Shown: in pieces, positions 9,780-19,099 of the stretch
Numbering within the stretch: position 1 is the stretch's first letter
Layout of the letters: each line of letters opens with the position of its first letter
From: Chara braunii
Lineage: Eukaryota; Streptophyta; Charophyceae; Charales; Characeae
Direction of reading: 5' to 3'
DNA: 36,627 nucleotides
Assembly: GCA_003427395.1 (NCBI GenBank)
Contig: BFEA01000455.1
Location: forward strand, 723,609 to 760,235
Notes under the pieces: generated by a model
The model's input: only the letters and a program-made list of their open reading frames with translations
What the model was told of the DNA's origin: nothing
Database searches by the model: none
Made by a program: the position numbers and the translations under genes

Positions 9780-10242
9780 CATGCATGGCTTAGCTCTAGG
9801 GCAGGGTAGGGATATAAGTCGCTCCGGCTAGTCTGAGTTCCACCTAGCCTTGGGTAAGCTAGGGGAAGGACGGTAGGATGTGTCCGTGGGCGCTGGCCTG
9901 CCTTGCTTAGGTAACCTGCTGGGTAGACTCTCTGAATTGGGCCTGTAGAAGATTGGCGTTGGAAGTTCCCCCACGGCAAGGTTCGTCCGCTTCCGCTTCC
10001 ATTACGGCTGGGAGGTTGGCCCAGCCCTGGTGCTTGTCTGGTCCAAGTTGCCCTCAATACTGGTAGGGTGATGGTCCTGAGTGCTGGTCACACTGAGGTA
10101 GGATAGTAGAGCCTCTACAACACCCTGGGCTTTTAATGAAAAAAAAAAAAAAAAAAGAGTAGTGGTAGGTAGGTAATGAAAGAAAGACCCCTTAGGAGTA
10201 GTGGTAGGGAACAAATAAATTTGAGAGAAGGATATAAGAGTA
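9780..10242. other. Unassigned region with family D end motifs
   Basis: This contains GC-moderate sequence (9780-10130) with an unsupported 108-codon minus frame and an 18-base A run at about 10139. Two copies of GAGTAGTGGTAGG-type motif (about 10158 and 10197) are also present. No gene was recognised. Confidence 0.3.
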
Positions 10243-10491
10243 GTTTGGTGCTGGAGAGTGTTGGCCTTAGACACTGCTGTCACTCGATGGGGGTTGGGAG
10301 AAGATGAAAGAGGGAGGTGCAGCTACTGGCAAAATGCTCGGTCTTTGTATTAGCCTGACCCCCACCAACGGCCCCTCCCCACTCCCTGACTACCCTTGTT
10401 AGGGCAGGGGGCAACATGCAATCCCTTCATTGTGAGGTAGCTATGCTTGCAGGGGTCCCATCTATATAGCCTTAGAAGTAGTGGTAGGTAG
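10243..10491 (+). repeat. Dispersed repeat family D, copy 2
   Basis: Inverted relative to the copy at 8632-8880, so the two could form a large stem with a ~1.36-kb loop. It begins near GGTGCTGGAGAGTGTTGGCC and ends in CCTTAGAAGTAGTGGTAGG. Divergence between copies is substantial in the middle and low at both ends. Confidence 0.75.
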
Positions 10492-10948
10492 ATAGTGAAC
10501 GGTGAAAAAAGAATATGAGAGAAACAAAAAACGTTGTTGGCTATTCGCTCCCGCGCGTTCAACTCTTCTTTTTTTTTTTTTTCTCCCTCACGGGATGGAA
10601 TAATAAGCTCTGCGCTGTGGTGGTTCGAGCACTGCGGTGTGATATGGCTCAAATGCCGCGCTGGAATAAGCACTGCACAACTGTCATTTACCTACGTGTA
10701 CTTCGCACGCGCGCCCGCGCGCAAGCGCACAAGGAGGTGTGCCTCAGCACGAACACAGAGAGAGAGAGGGGACAGAGAGGGGAGAAGCTGGGGGAAGAGA
10801 GAACGTGGACACACAGCGCGAGCGAGCGAGACAGACAGAGAGGGCCTCGGTCCCTTACTCACACACATGCACAAAAGACAAAAACAATTGGCAGTATATC
10901 TTTGCATGTTCTACGCCAAGATTCGTTCTCATTCTGCACATTTGGTAA

Positions 10949-11101
10949 TCGAAGGCTCGTACTTACCCTGGTCTCTTTTTTTTTTTTTTTTTTTTTTTAC
11001 CCTGGTCTCTCGATGGGGCGGGGGGAAGAGGGGAGGGAAAGGAAAAAGGCAAAAAAAACAAGAAAAAACCCAATCGAAGGCTCGTACTCACCCTGGTTTC
11101 C

Positions 11102-11147
<46 letters not shown>

Positions 11148-11168
11148 TACCCTGGTTTCTCGATGGGC
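10949..11168 (+). repeat. Direct duplication containing opposite homopolymer runs
   Basis: AATCGAAGGCTCGTACTTAC followed by CCTGGTCTC begins both units (about 10949 and 11072), and TTACCCTGGT(C/T)TCTCGATGGG ends both (about 10997 and 11147). The first unit carries about 20 T between these blocks and the second about 42 A. The blocks otherwise lie in the same orientation. Confidence 0.8.
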
Positions 11169-11978
11169 CGCTTGGTGTTTGCAGCAGGTACCGCATCCCG
11201 CCTGAAACTGGTTGTCCACGGACGAGTATGAAGCGGGTCCCTTGTCCGGTCCCTTGTCTGGTCCCGTGTTTGGGCCCGTGTCGTGATGACCGAGGGGGTG
11301 TACGTTGATCGTCGCATGCAGACACGCTGCTGCCGCTGAGCTCTGACCACCTCCTCCTCCTCCTCCCCCTCCTCCTCCTCTGCCGCTCTGACACGTCAGC
11401 GCTAAACTCTGACACTGCCTGACTAGCTCCGAGGTGTCAATAGACTCGATAGCACGCCAGCTATGGGAGTTGGAGTTGATGCTCTCGGCACTTCCAGTAG
11501 CCAAGGAATGGCAGCGTCCCTCGCTGCCTCGCGATTCAATATCAACGTCCTCCTCCTCCTCCTCCTCCTCCTCGTCGTCGTCGTCGACGTCTTCCTCAGC
11601 GGCTCGGCGCGCTCTGAGACTCCTTCTCCTCTCCCTCCTTCTCCCGCTACCCTCCCTCCCCCTTCTCCTTACCTTCTCCGTCTGCAGCAGCAGCAGAGAG
11701 CTCCTCTTCGTCACTCCGCCTGTGATTACCCCCCCTCCTTTCCTCCAGGCCCTGGTGATTCTTGTCAGATCCCGTTCACAGGCTGCTGGCCCGAGCACTC
11801 GTCTCAGATCCCGACTCAGTGGCACTCGCTTTGCGGGGCGCAATTGCCTCCTCCTCCTGACTTTGCGATCCTGCAGTCTGGAAACCAGCTCGCTCTCCAA
11901 GCTCTTCCCTCGAATAGAACGCATATGCATGTTTTTTGTTGTCGTGCCCGGCGCAGCAGCGGCGCTGGGCACAGCCAT
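11150..11978 (-). CDS. Candidate host exon: low-complexity basic/acidic protein
   Basis: An open frame starts at ATG 11976-11978 and stays open for about 275 codons before entering a poly-T/poly-A artefact-like run at 11103-11145. A real exon would therefore have to end before that. The translation is Arg-rich (RRRRQLRPAKR, RRRERRRSLRARR). It then has an Asp/Glu run encoded by GTC/CTC trinucleotide repeats (11547-11590), a Ser-rich segment (SAESINSNSHSWRAIESIDTSELVRQ), and a Gly run (11350-11380). Trinucleotide rather than dinucleotide repeats, CpG richness and three E2F-type motifs about 400-520 bp upstream are compatible with a gene start. No known domain is seen, and the start lies inside an inverted-repeat unit (11902-12253), so this may be chance. 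Confidence 0.25.
11350..11380. repeat. CTC trinucleotide repeat
   Basis: An imperfect (CTC)n run, translated as Gly on the minus strand within the candidate ORF. Confidence 0.9.
11547..11590. repeat. CTC/GTC trinucleotide repeat
   Basis: (CTC)n passes into (GTC)n, giving an acidic Glu/Asp run in the candidate minus-strand frame. Confidence 0.9.
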
Positions 11979-12253
11979 ACTACGGCCGCGCCCCTCGTTC
12001 TAGACCCGGGGAAAGCCACCGAAACCGGCGTTCTAAACGGGGGAAGACGCCGGGGGGGGTGGAAGCCAGCTTGTGATCGAACGTTCCACTGAGATGCTGC
12101 TGATTCTTGTATTTTTTCGCCCTTTCTTTTTCCTTTTCTCGTGGATTCTGTGTCTAGAACGCCCGGTCGTTCATTATGTATATCTCTGCATTGAGGGCAA
12201 CATCCAGGCCAGATACGGGGACGATTGATCCCGCGTTCTATTCGGGTCAAGAG
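11902..12253. mobile_element. Putative TIR element, 352 bp
   Basis: The 21-nt ends 11902-11922 and 12233-12253 are complementary at 18 of 21 positions and share CGAATAGAACGC. Internal GTTCTAGAC and GTTCTAAACGGGGGAAGAC (about 12000 and 12031) are further degenerate copies of the end motif. The 91-bp palindrome at 9023-9113 carries the same ends. No convincing target-site duplication was seen. Confidence 0.5.
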
Positions 12254-12383
12254 GGGGATTTGGCTGTCGTCAGCGCTCGATCAAGCTCGTGACGGAACGG
12301 TGGACCTGTCTTCTTGTGATCGGATGGCTGCCCATGGCTGCCGGCACTGGCGGAGGAGGAGGAGGAACGCCCTCTGGGCCAGG

Positions 12384-12499
12384 TTTCCCGCCAAATTTGG
12401 AAGCCGAAGCTGAGCAGGTTTCCCGCCAGATCGGAATTCAGTCCCAACTCATCGTCAATCAATGCCTCTGGCGCATACCTCTGGAGCACGTTTCCCGCC
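12384..12499 (+). promoter_or_regulatory. Three E2F-type motifs (TTTCCCGCC)
   Basis: Exact TTTCCCGCC occurs at 12384-12392, 12419-12427 and 12491-12499 in the same orientation, spaced 35 and 72 bp. TTTCCCGC is the consensus for E2F-DP factors, which drive S-phase genes in plants and animals. The sites lie upstream of the minus-strand candidate ORF. They could instead be remnants of a ~36-bp tandem repeat. Confidence 0.45.
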
Positions 12500-12640
12500 A
12501 AAGAATCGAGTCATCGTGGCGCGCCGTAACACGTGTCTCGTCGTCGCTTGCTTCTTAATCATCCTGTCGTATGCTGATTAGGGGGCGTGGCTACTGCCTA
12601 CGTCCACATAACGGGCCCTGTCCTCTGTGCGCGTGTCACA

Positions 12641-12665
12641 AACACACACACACACACACACACAG

Positions 12666-12716
<51 letters not shown>
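12641..12716 (+). repeat. (CA)n microsatellite
   Basis: A nearly pure CA run with one GACG interruption. It is preceded by a 30-bp block (12611-12640) repeated at 12726-12755. Confidence 0.97.
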
Positions 12717-12719
<3 letters not shown>

Positions 12720-12761
12720 AAAGAGACGGGCCCTGTCCTCTGTGCGCGTTTCACACAAGAC

Positions 12762-12762
<1 letters not shown>

Positions 12763-12828
<66 letters not shown>
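12763..12828 (+). repeat. (GA)n microsatellite
   Basis: A pure GA run of about 33 units following the second copy of the duplicated 30-bp block. Confidence 0.97.
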
Positions 12829-12830
<2 letters not shown>

Positions 12831-13256
12831 TCAAAAGGACAAAAGGTAGAATTGATGGTGGCTGTAAGGGTCACTGAATGTGAGAGAGCACTCGGTGAGG
12901 GTAGCGGAGTGACTGAGAAGGAGGGAGGAGGAGGACGAGGAGGAGAGAGGGACACGTGGGAGGCGTACAGAGTTGGAATGAATCATCACTTTATTCCCTT
13001 GTCAGCCATGGATGAGAGGATAAGGCTCAGATCGTCACCAAAGAATTACACGAGACAGAGCTGCAGGATCATCACGCACACGAAGGGGGAGGGAAGAGGA
13101 CAATGAAGAAGAAGAGGAAGAAGATCCTGCTTATGTCGGACGAGGGACGATGGAGTAGCGATATTTGTTGGACCTGTTGCCTGGCGCGCAAACGTCAGCG
13201 TGATCCGCCTATCCATAGCCACAGCAATGAAACTCGCCGATCTATCGATCTGGCTA

Positions 13257-13349
13257 TTGGCTACATGGCTACATGGCTACATGGCTACATGGCGACATGG
13301 CTATATGGCTATATGGCTATATGGCTATGTGGCAATGTGGCTAAATGGA
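13257..13349 (+). repeat. 8-bp minisatellite (ATGGCTAC/T)
   Basis: About a dozen units of ATGGCTAC drifting to ATGGCTAT and GTGGCAAT. GGCTATGG-type motifs persist in scattered form to about 14130, suggesting a once larger array. Confidence 0.92.
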
Positions 13350-13640
13350 TGAGGTGGTTCTGGTGTGGCTGCCTAGTTCAGCTATGGCTGCTCATGTGGC
13401 TTTTGCTATAGCGTGGCTATGGCGTTCGCCTACGGCTATAGCATGGCTATGGCTGATGCTATGGCGTTCGCTACGCCCTACAGCATCGCAGTGACAGGTG
13501 CTATGGCGCGGCTATGGCGGGGGGATGGAGTTCTGCTATTGATCACGGCTTGTCTAATGTCGCTTGCATTGCTAGCTGAGGTGCGGGGAGAGATGAGTGA
13601 CGGAGCTGCGCGCTGCCCTTGGACGGAGATCGACCGGCTA

Positions 13641-13870
13641 TGGCTTCCATGGTAGTGGATGTGGAAGATCTCCGAGCGATTGGCTATCGGCTATGGCCTC
13701 CAACTCATCTGAGATCGTCTGTGGCTTCCGTGGTAGTGGATGTGGAAGATCACCAAGCGATTGGCTATTGGCTATGGCCTCTTACCTGAGATCGTCTATG
13801 GCTTCCAAGGTCGTGAATGTGGAAGATCTCCAAGCGATTGGCTATTGGCTATATCGTCTGGCTGTCACTT
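13641..13870 (+). repeat. Tandem repeat, three ~80-bp units
   Basis: Units starting TGGCTTCCATGGTAGTGGAT lie at 13641, 13722 and 13799 (offsets 81 and 77). Each ends with GCGATTGGCTAT(T/C)GGCTAT. The repeat includes ATCTGAGATCGTC in the spacer. Confidence 0.85.
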
Positions 13871-13970
13871 GCATGGCAGTGAACACGAATCAACTATAGA
13901 CAAAAGCGATGACTTTTGGCTATGGCGTCAAAAACTGACCTGAGATCGTTAGGATCTGGCGCGCAATTAG

Positions 13971-13993
13971 CTATGGCATCATCTATGCCATAG
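13971..13993. repeat. Short perfect palindrome in the GGCTATGG region
   Basis: CTATGGCAT (13971-13979) pairs with ATGCCATAG (13985-13993) around a 5-nt loop. Confidence 0.7.
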
Positions 13994-14582
13994 TTCATGG
14001 ATCAACTCAAAGGGATGACTATTGGCTATAGGCTATAAGCTATAAGTTATGGCATCCATGCCAGTGGCCATGGATCGATTCAAAGGGATGGCTGTTGGCT
14101 ATTGGCTATCGGCTATTGGCTATGGCGTCCAACTGCCCTGTAGTGATCGTTGACAAAGGGAAAAAGAGAATGCCATGCGCGCGCACACGTCATATCCAAG
14201 GTGGCGTTGAAAACTTCCACGTTGGACGCCATAGCCAACAGAGACGATGAGCTTACCTTCCATGCGTGCGTTCAATGGTTGTCATCCCAGCGACGATGGC
14301 TTATCACTTCCACGTTCACTATTTTCGCTTTGGTTCTGTGGTCATGGGGAAGTGGTCATTACTATGGTTTGGCGGGAAGCGATGGCTGTCAGTGGCTTCG
14401 TCTCGTAGATGGGGGAAGATGACAGACGAGAAGACGATCAGGAAGCTCTGTCCTCCCCTCTCAGACCGGCCAGCTGAACTGTACGGAAGACCAGTCAGAG
14501 GAAAACGATAGACCTCGCGCGGGACAAGTCGGGACGCTGACATTTTCCCATTCCTGATGCCTCGGGCACGCTCAGGGACCCC

Positions 14583-14795
14583 CAACAGTCCCACGGAGTT
14601 CGGCTGGACCAGGCTGGACCAGGCTGGACCAAACTGGAACAGACTGGAACAGGCTGGAATAGTAGAGCGGAACAGGCTGGAATAGACTGGAACAAGCTGA
14701 CGGAGCCCGAACAGTCCCAAGGCATTCGGCTGGACCAGGCTGGAATATTAGAGTGGAACAGGCTGGACTGGACTGGAACAAGCTGGGCTAGGCTG
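14583..14795 (+). repeat. ~10-bp minisatellite (AGGCTGGAMC) with 126-bp higher order
   Basis: Units such as AGGCTGGACC and AGACTGGAAC repeat about twenty times. AACAGTCCCA-GG-TTCGGCTGG starts a block at 14584 and again at 14710, giving a higher-order unit. On the minus strand it reads as a Ser/Pro/Phe-rich repeat peptide, which I treat as fortuitous. Confidence 0.85.
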
Positions 14796-14799
14796 TGAC

Positions 14800-15800
14800 C
14801 CACAGGTCCTTCCCAACAGTGAGGCTGCAGGAGCTGCCACCGAGTTCCCACGATGGCTGGTCCCAGCACCACCTGACAAAGTTCCCAGCACCACCCGACG
14901 AAGTTCTTCCGGCGCTCTCTGCCCTGGACCTTGGGGCCTTACTGCTGGAGTCCTCAGCCTGAAGGTTGCGGAAGTGCTCCAGGGGCAGAGTTGATGACCT
15001 TCCCAAAAAGAAAAAAAAAAGGGGTCAAGGTGAGATCATGTGGGGCCCACCAGCAGATGGCGCCACAAAGGACAGGGGTGGTGGCAGTTGAGAGCTTTGT
15101 TCTCTTGGGTTTTGTCGTCTGCCTTGGTATCCTCTTGGGTTTTCCCTTCGCCGCTGCCTCTGTTTCTGCCCCGAGCACCCCCAGGCTTCCCTCCAAGGCC
15201 TTTTGTTTGCAGCCCGTCAGGGGTGCGTTTTCCCCCCTTGAGACATTTCCCCCCTTAAGACATTTTTGTCGTCCTTCGTTATACCGGTCCTTGATTCGGC
15301 CTCGTTTGGTCATTGGAAGGTTCGAAAAATGCAGGCAGGTGCAGGCACGACACTTTGGGGGGTGGTGGCAGTTTCTTTGAAAAATGCAGGACCGGTAGCT
15401 GCCCGTGGGACCGCGCGCTGGGTTTTGGTCGAAACCGTGGCAAAGCAGAGGCAGGGTGGAAAAGTGGAAAGTCTGAATCGGAAAGGGCGCGGCCTTGGCC
15501 GCAGGTTAAAACGACACACCTGCATTGCATTTGCAAGTGCATACTTCTAAACCTCACCAATAACGCCTCCTTTATCAATCAAGCATATACAAACTACGGG
15601 TTGCGTACCCATGCCCTCACGGTAAGTCAATTGGGCTTCCCTGCCCCGCTTCAGGGGTCATGGAGATGCCTTCAGGCTGCTTACCGACTTACAGCGAGGC
15701 CTGAGTATCCAGCTTGTAGGCTGTATCACAATCTGGCATGTGGACGGGTGCTCATGAGGCAGGAGGGGGTAACCTAGTCCTGATTCAGTGTGATCACAAT
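14800..15800. other. Unassigned GC-moderate region
   Basis: Several overlapping frames of 70-155 codons are present on both strands, without domains or start context. A short A-rich run lies at about 15003-15020. Nothing here could be assigned. Confidence 0.3.
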
Positions 15801-15804
15801 GAAC

Positions 15805-16157
15805 CTATGTTACCAATTGTTCAATGGCAGGACATCCTGGCCGGACAATCAGGGGGGGTCCGGGCGTCCGGCCCCGAACAACTACATTTTTAGCAATTAA
15901 AAGCACGAAAAAAACAAAAAAAAGAATTGGGGGTGTCCTTAGTTTTATTTTTTATTTTAAATTTGACAACGAATTTCGATGTCATCCCAAGACAAAAGTT
16001 GTTCAGTTTATTTTTCTGCATAACATTTTGCTTTTCGGATTTTTTTAATTTTTTTTTTAGCTTTCAGGCTCGAACAGACTGCCCTGGGAAGATGTCCGAC
16101 TGGTTGTCCAAGCGGACAACCAGGGGGAGGTCCTGGATGTCCGATCGGGTAACCTAG
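15805..16157 (-). mobile_element. hAT-like non-autonomous element, copy 2 (353 bp)
   Basis: The ends are CTATGTTACC at the left and GGTAACCTAG at the right, flanked by CAATGAAC (15797-15804) and CAATAAAC (16158-16165), a 7/8 match. The shared core lies at 15967-16029 in reverse. The subterminal regions at both ends carry the copy's own motif set: GGACATCC, GGACAA-CAGGGGG and GGTCC, including a GGTTGTCC/GGACAACC hairpin at about 16100-16120. No coding capacity. Confidence 0.7.
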
Positions 16158-16205
16158 CAATAAACCCATTTGTAGCTGTCTGAAACACTGTTGGGCCATA
16201 ACAAC

Positions 16206-16295
16206 ATTGTCTACCACGTGGGCGCAGGGTACGCAGCCCTAAGGTAGCTAAAGCAATGAGACTAAGACCATGTACGCACGCGCGCGCGCGCACGA

Positions 16296-16369
<74 letters not shown>

Positions 16370-17164
16370 AAGAGGTTGAATGGCAAAATTGAAATCTGGG
16401 TCAAATTACGGTCGCGATCTATTTCACAGTTGGAATGATTTTTTTAAATTTATTTCGCATTTTTTTTTGAAAGATCACAACAAAATCGACGAGTACTCCA
16501 ATTTTCACGTTTTTTCACGCATTCTTCTAAGCACGAAAACTCGCTGGATTTGGAGTACTTTTTCAGTTAGCCCACACATGGCTGAATGGCAAAAATAGAA
16601 AATCTGCTGAATCGGCGTGACAATTATTTCGTGATCTATATGTTTTTTTTTTAATGTTTTGATATTTTTTCTAGAAAAACACAACCTCATCCATTGATTC
16701 TCAAGACTTCAGATTTTTCTGCGGATTCCTCCAAGCACAGAAAATCGCCAAAGTTGTTTTTTGCAAAACACCTGTTTCATTGCGTCTGACCTCCTTGTTC
16801 TGAGAAAATCGGTCTCAACGCCTATTGATGGAAAAGATGCTTTAGGCGTTGTGTCATCATCCCAAGCAGGGATGTTTGGCGTGTAGTCGTTGAGGGGCGC
16901 GGCGCATGTATCAACACATGACTTCACATGTGGTCGCTTCTTTTTGGGGTCCGCTTCCACTCGAGGACTGGTCCTTCCTTTTTCCAAAAGTCCCGGTTCC
17001 AGGAGAGCTAGCTGTAGGTAGTCCGCAATATCTTGAAGCACCGGTCCCCCAAATTCTCCCCCCCCCAAGGAACCCACTTGCATTGTGGTCGCCCGCCCCC
17101 AAGAGCGAGACACCTTGACAAAAACGTCGAAGCCCACTATATCGCAGCCTTAGGGCTACGAATT
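16206..17164 (+). mobile_element. Repeat family B, copy 1 (~0.96 kb)
   Basis: This begins ATTGTCTACCACGTGGGCGC, followed by ACGCAGCCCTAAGGTAGC, and ends AGCCTTAGGGCTACGAATT. The end is an inverted, imperfect copy of the CGCAGCCCTAAGG motif near the start. A CA/GA microsatellite (about 16277-16372) follows the left end. An AT-rich middle (AATGGCAAAATTGAAATCTG...) and a GC-richer right third with TTTTTGGGGTCCGCTTCCAC follow. It aligns with 26433-27678 and, reversed, 28061-28880. No conserved ORF. Confidence 0.75.
16296..16372 (+). repeat. (GT)n(GA)n microsatellite
   Basis: A short GT run then a GA run with AAAGAG interruptions, at the position where all copies of family B carry GA/CT repeats. 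Confidence 0.9.
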
Positions 17165-18729
17165 AACAATATGTCCATTCATACAAAAGTGTTACAACAA
17201 GGGGAAAGGGAAGAAACATAACACTAAAGTGAATAATTAAAAATAAGTGGAGGAGGGGAGGGTAGCCTCCTGCCCCGCCATATTACATCATAGTTATACT
17301 CAGCGAATTCATTGTTTGCAACACACACATGTTTGCACCGTCTTCTGTATTTTTTTTTACTTTTCTCATGTATGTGGCATCCACGAATGACATGACATTA
17401 TGAATGTTGGCAAGGGGTGGGGCATTCATGAATGTGACCAAAAGGGATATTACATGTTGTGGTGAGGGACACCCCGCCCCCGGACACCCCTCTCTCCTTT
17501 CCTCAACTGTTTAGTTTAGTATGATGTTTCTCATGTGCTCGCTATTGAGCTATTGAATCATTGTGTCTGACCTTTTGTTTATGGATCTCTCTGTCTCTTT
17601 CTTACACGCACGCACACCCACACACCCTACACATGAACGAACCGTGTGTGCATGCTCTTCAAACCGCTACTGCCCCGATTGCTATTTTATTAAACTGGCA
17701 CATTTTTTCCTAGCATGGTCCACTAAACCAAGAAGATGTAAGTCTGTCCGTAGTAGTAGGGAGAAAAAAATATGTTTATTTGCCATTTAGCTTGTTTCGT
17801 CATCAAGGTATTTTATTTATTTTATTAAAATAGTTTTTTTCAAAAAGGTCAGCACTCAATTTATGTTCATAGTTTTTTATCCGTTTTTTGAAAATATCAA
17901 CACTCAATTATTATGAGCATGAAAAATCCCCAAAGTCGGCATACTTTCTCTTAGTGGGTCTGACCCTAACCACCGCAAATGCGATAGTGTAGGTTTCCCT
18001 CTCTTGCACTGTTCGTTTTCAAGAGGGGGCTGGTTGCCTAAAATTTGCGTGAATGATCCCCCTCTCAGCCATCACTCTGCACTCTTTGCATTACTGACAA
18101 AATGTTTTTAAAAAATACCTTGAATGTATAAACACATCCTTTACGGGCTATGAACACCCACTCTTTCTGTAAATCAATCAAAGTGGGATTTGTATTGGAT
18201 TATTAGACAAATAATAAAATCGAATTTAGTCCAGAAGGCTTGAAAAACCACGAACATAGCACAAACGAGGACCTGACCTTTGACTGATTTACTACAATGA
18301 CATGATACACCCCTTTGGACACAGTGTACCAGTACATGTTATTTACCTTATATGTTGTCTTACAAAACCCCAGGAACTGAGTAAGTCCAAGACATTGGTC
18401 TACTCTATAGTCAAACACTTAAGGCGAACCTTAATTATTATTTTATTATTATTAATTTTTTTTTTTGGTTACGCAATACTATTCTTATTCATTTTCGATC
18501 ATCATATGAGGGAGAGCATGGTTTTATAATATCATTGTTGCATTCAATGTGTAATGCGTATCAGCAAACCAACAAAGGAGATGCTTCATGTACAATATGT
18601 TAAAATGAGAAACAACTAAGAAAAGAAACAAAAGTGAAGTAAACATATGTGTATTTGAGATGTAAGTGCGTGTGTTTGAACATGTGTGTATAATATGTGT
18701 GTACCATACATAATTTCCTTCAATATGAT
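17165..18729. other. AT-rich region, no features recognised
   Basis: Only short unsupported frames (up to 75 codons). No conserved motif or repeat shared with the rest of the window was found. Confidence 0.5.
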
Positions 18730-18737
18730 CATATAAC

Positions 18738-19099
18738 CTAAGCTACCAGCTGGGCCACTCGGGTCACTCTATTTTTTCTGGGACGGCCTAGGCCGTGCCA
18801 GGATTAAGGAAGGTCATAGCAAAAAAAAAAAGACGCGCAAGGACTAAGGAAGGTCATAGCAAAAAAAAAAAGACGTGCAAGGACTAAAAAAGGTGATAGC
18901 AAAAAAAAAAAAAAAAAAAAAAAAAACTATGTTATGCAGAAAAACTACCTTAACAATATTTGCTTTAGGATCACATCGAAATTCTTTATCATATTAGGAA
19001 TAACAAAATAAAGTTAAAAAATATTTTTTATTTTTGATTTTTTTTAATTATTTTTTTGCCCAGCCAGGCAAGTGGCCCCGAACCACTCTGGTAGCCTAA
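18738..19099 (+). mobile_element. hAT-like non-autonomous element, copy 3 (362 bp) with 8-bp TSD
   Basis: The ends are CTAAGCTACC and GGTAGCCTAA, flanked by perfect 8-bp duplications CATATAAC (18730-18737 and 19100-19107). The family core is at 18927-18991. The left subterminal has GGGACGGCCTAGGCCGTGCC and three near-repeats of AAGGACTAAGGAAGGTCATAGC-type sequence, each followed by an A run. The right has GCCAGGCAAGTGGCC. The 8-bp duplication and the C...A end asymmetry match the hAT (Ac/Ds) superfamily. No ORF. Confidence 0.82.

Noticed and set aside
10955-11165. GTACTTACCCTGG resembles the 5' end of U1 snRNA
   Set aside because: U1 needs ACUUACCU; here there is an extra C, and nothing after it resembles U1 stem-loops or an Sm site.
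10515-11231. 238-codon plus-strand frame
   Set aside because: It crosses two long homopolymers and the duplicated block, and its composition is Lys/Phe/Arg runs typical of repeats.
13103-13899. Plus-strand frames across the GGCTATGG minisatellite
   Set aside because: An 8-bp unit gives a repeating peptide in any frame; there is no supporting gene signal.
14319-14872. Ser/Pro/Phe repeat peptides on the minus strand
   Set aside because: They are explained by the 10-bp minisatellite; three overlapping frames are equally open.
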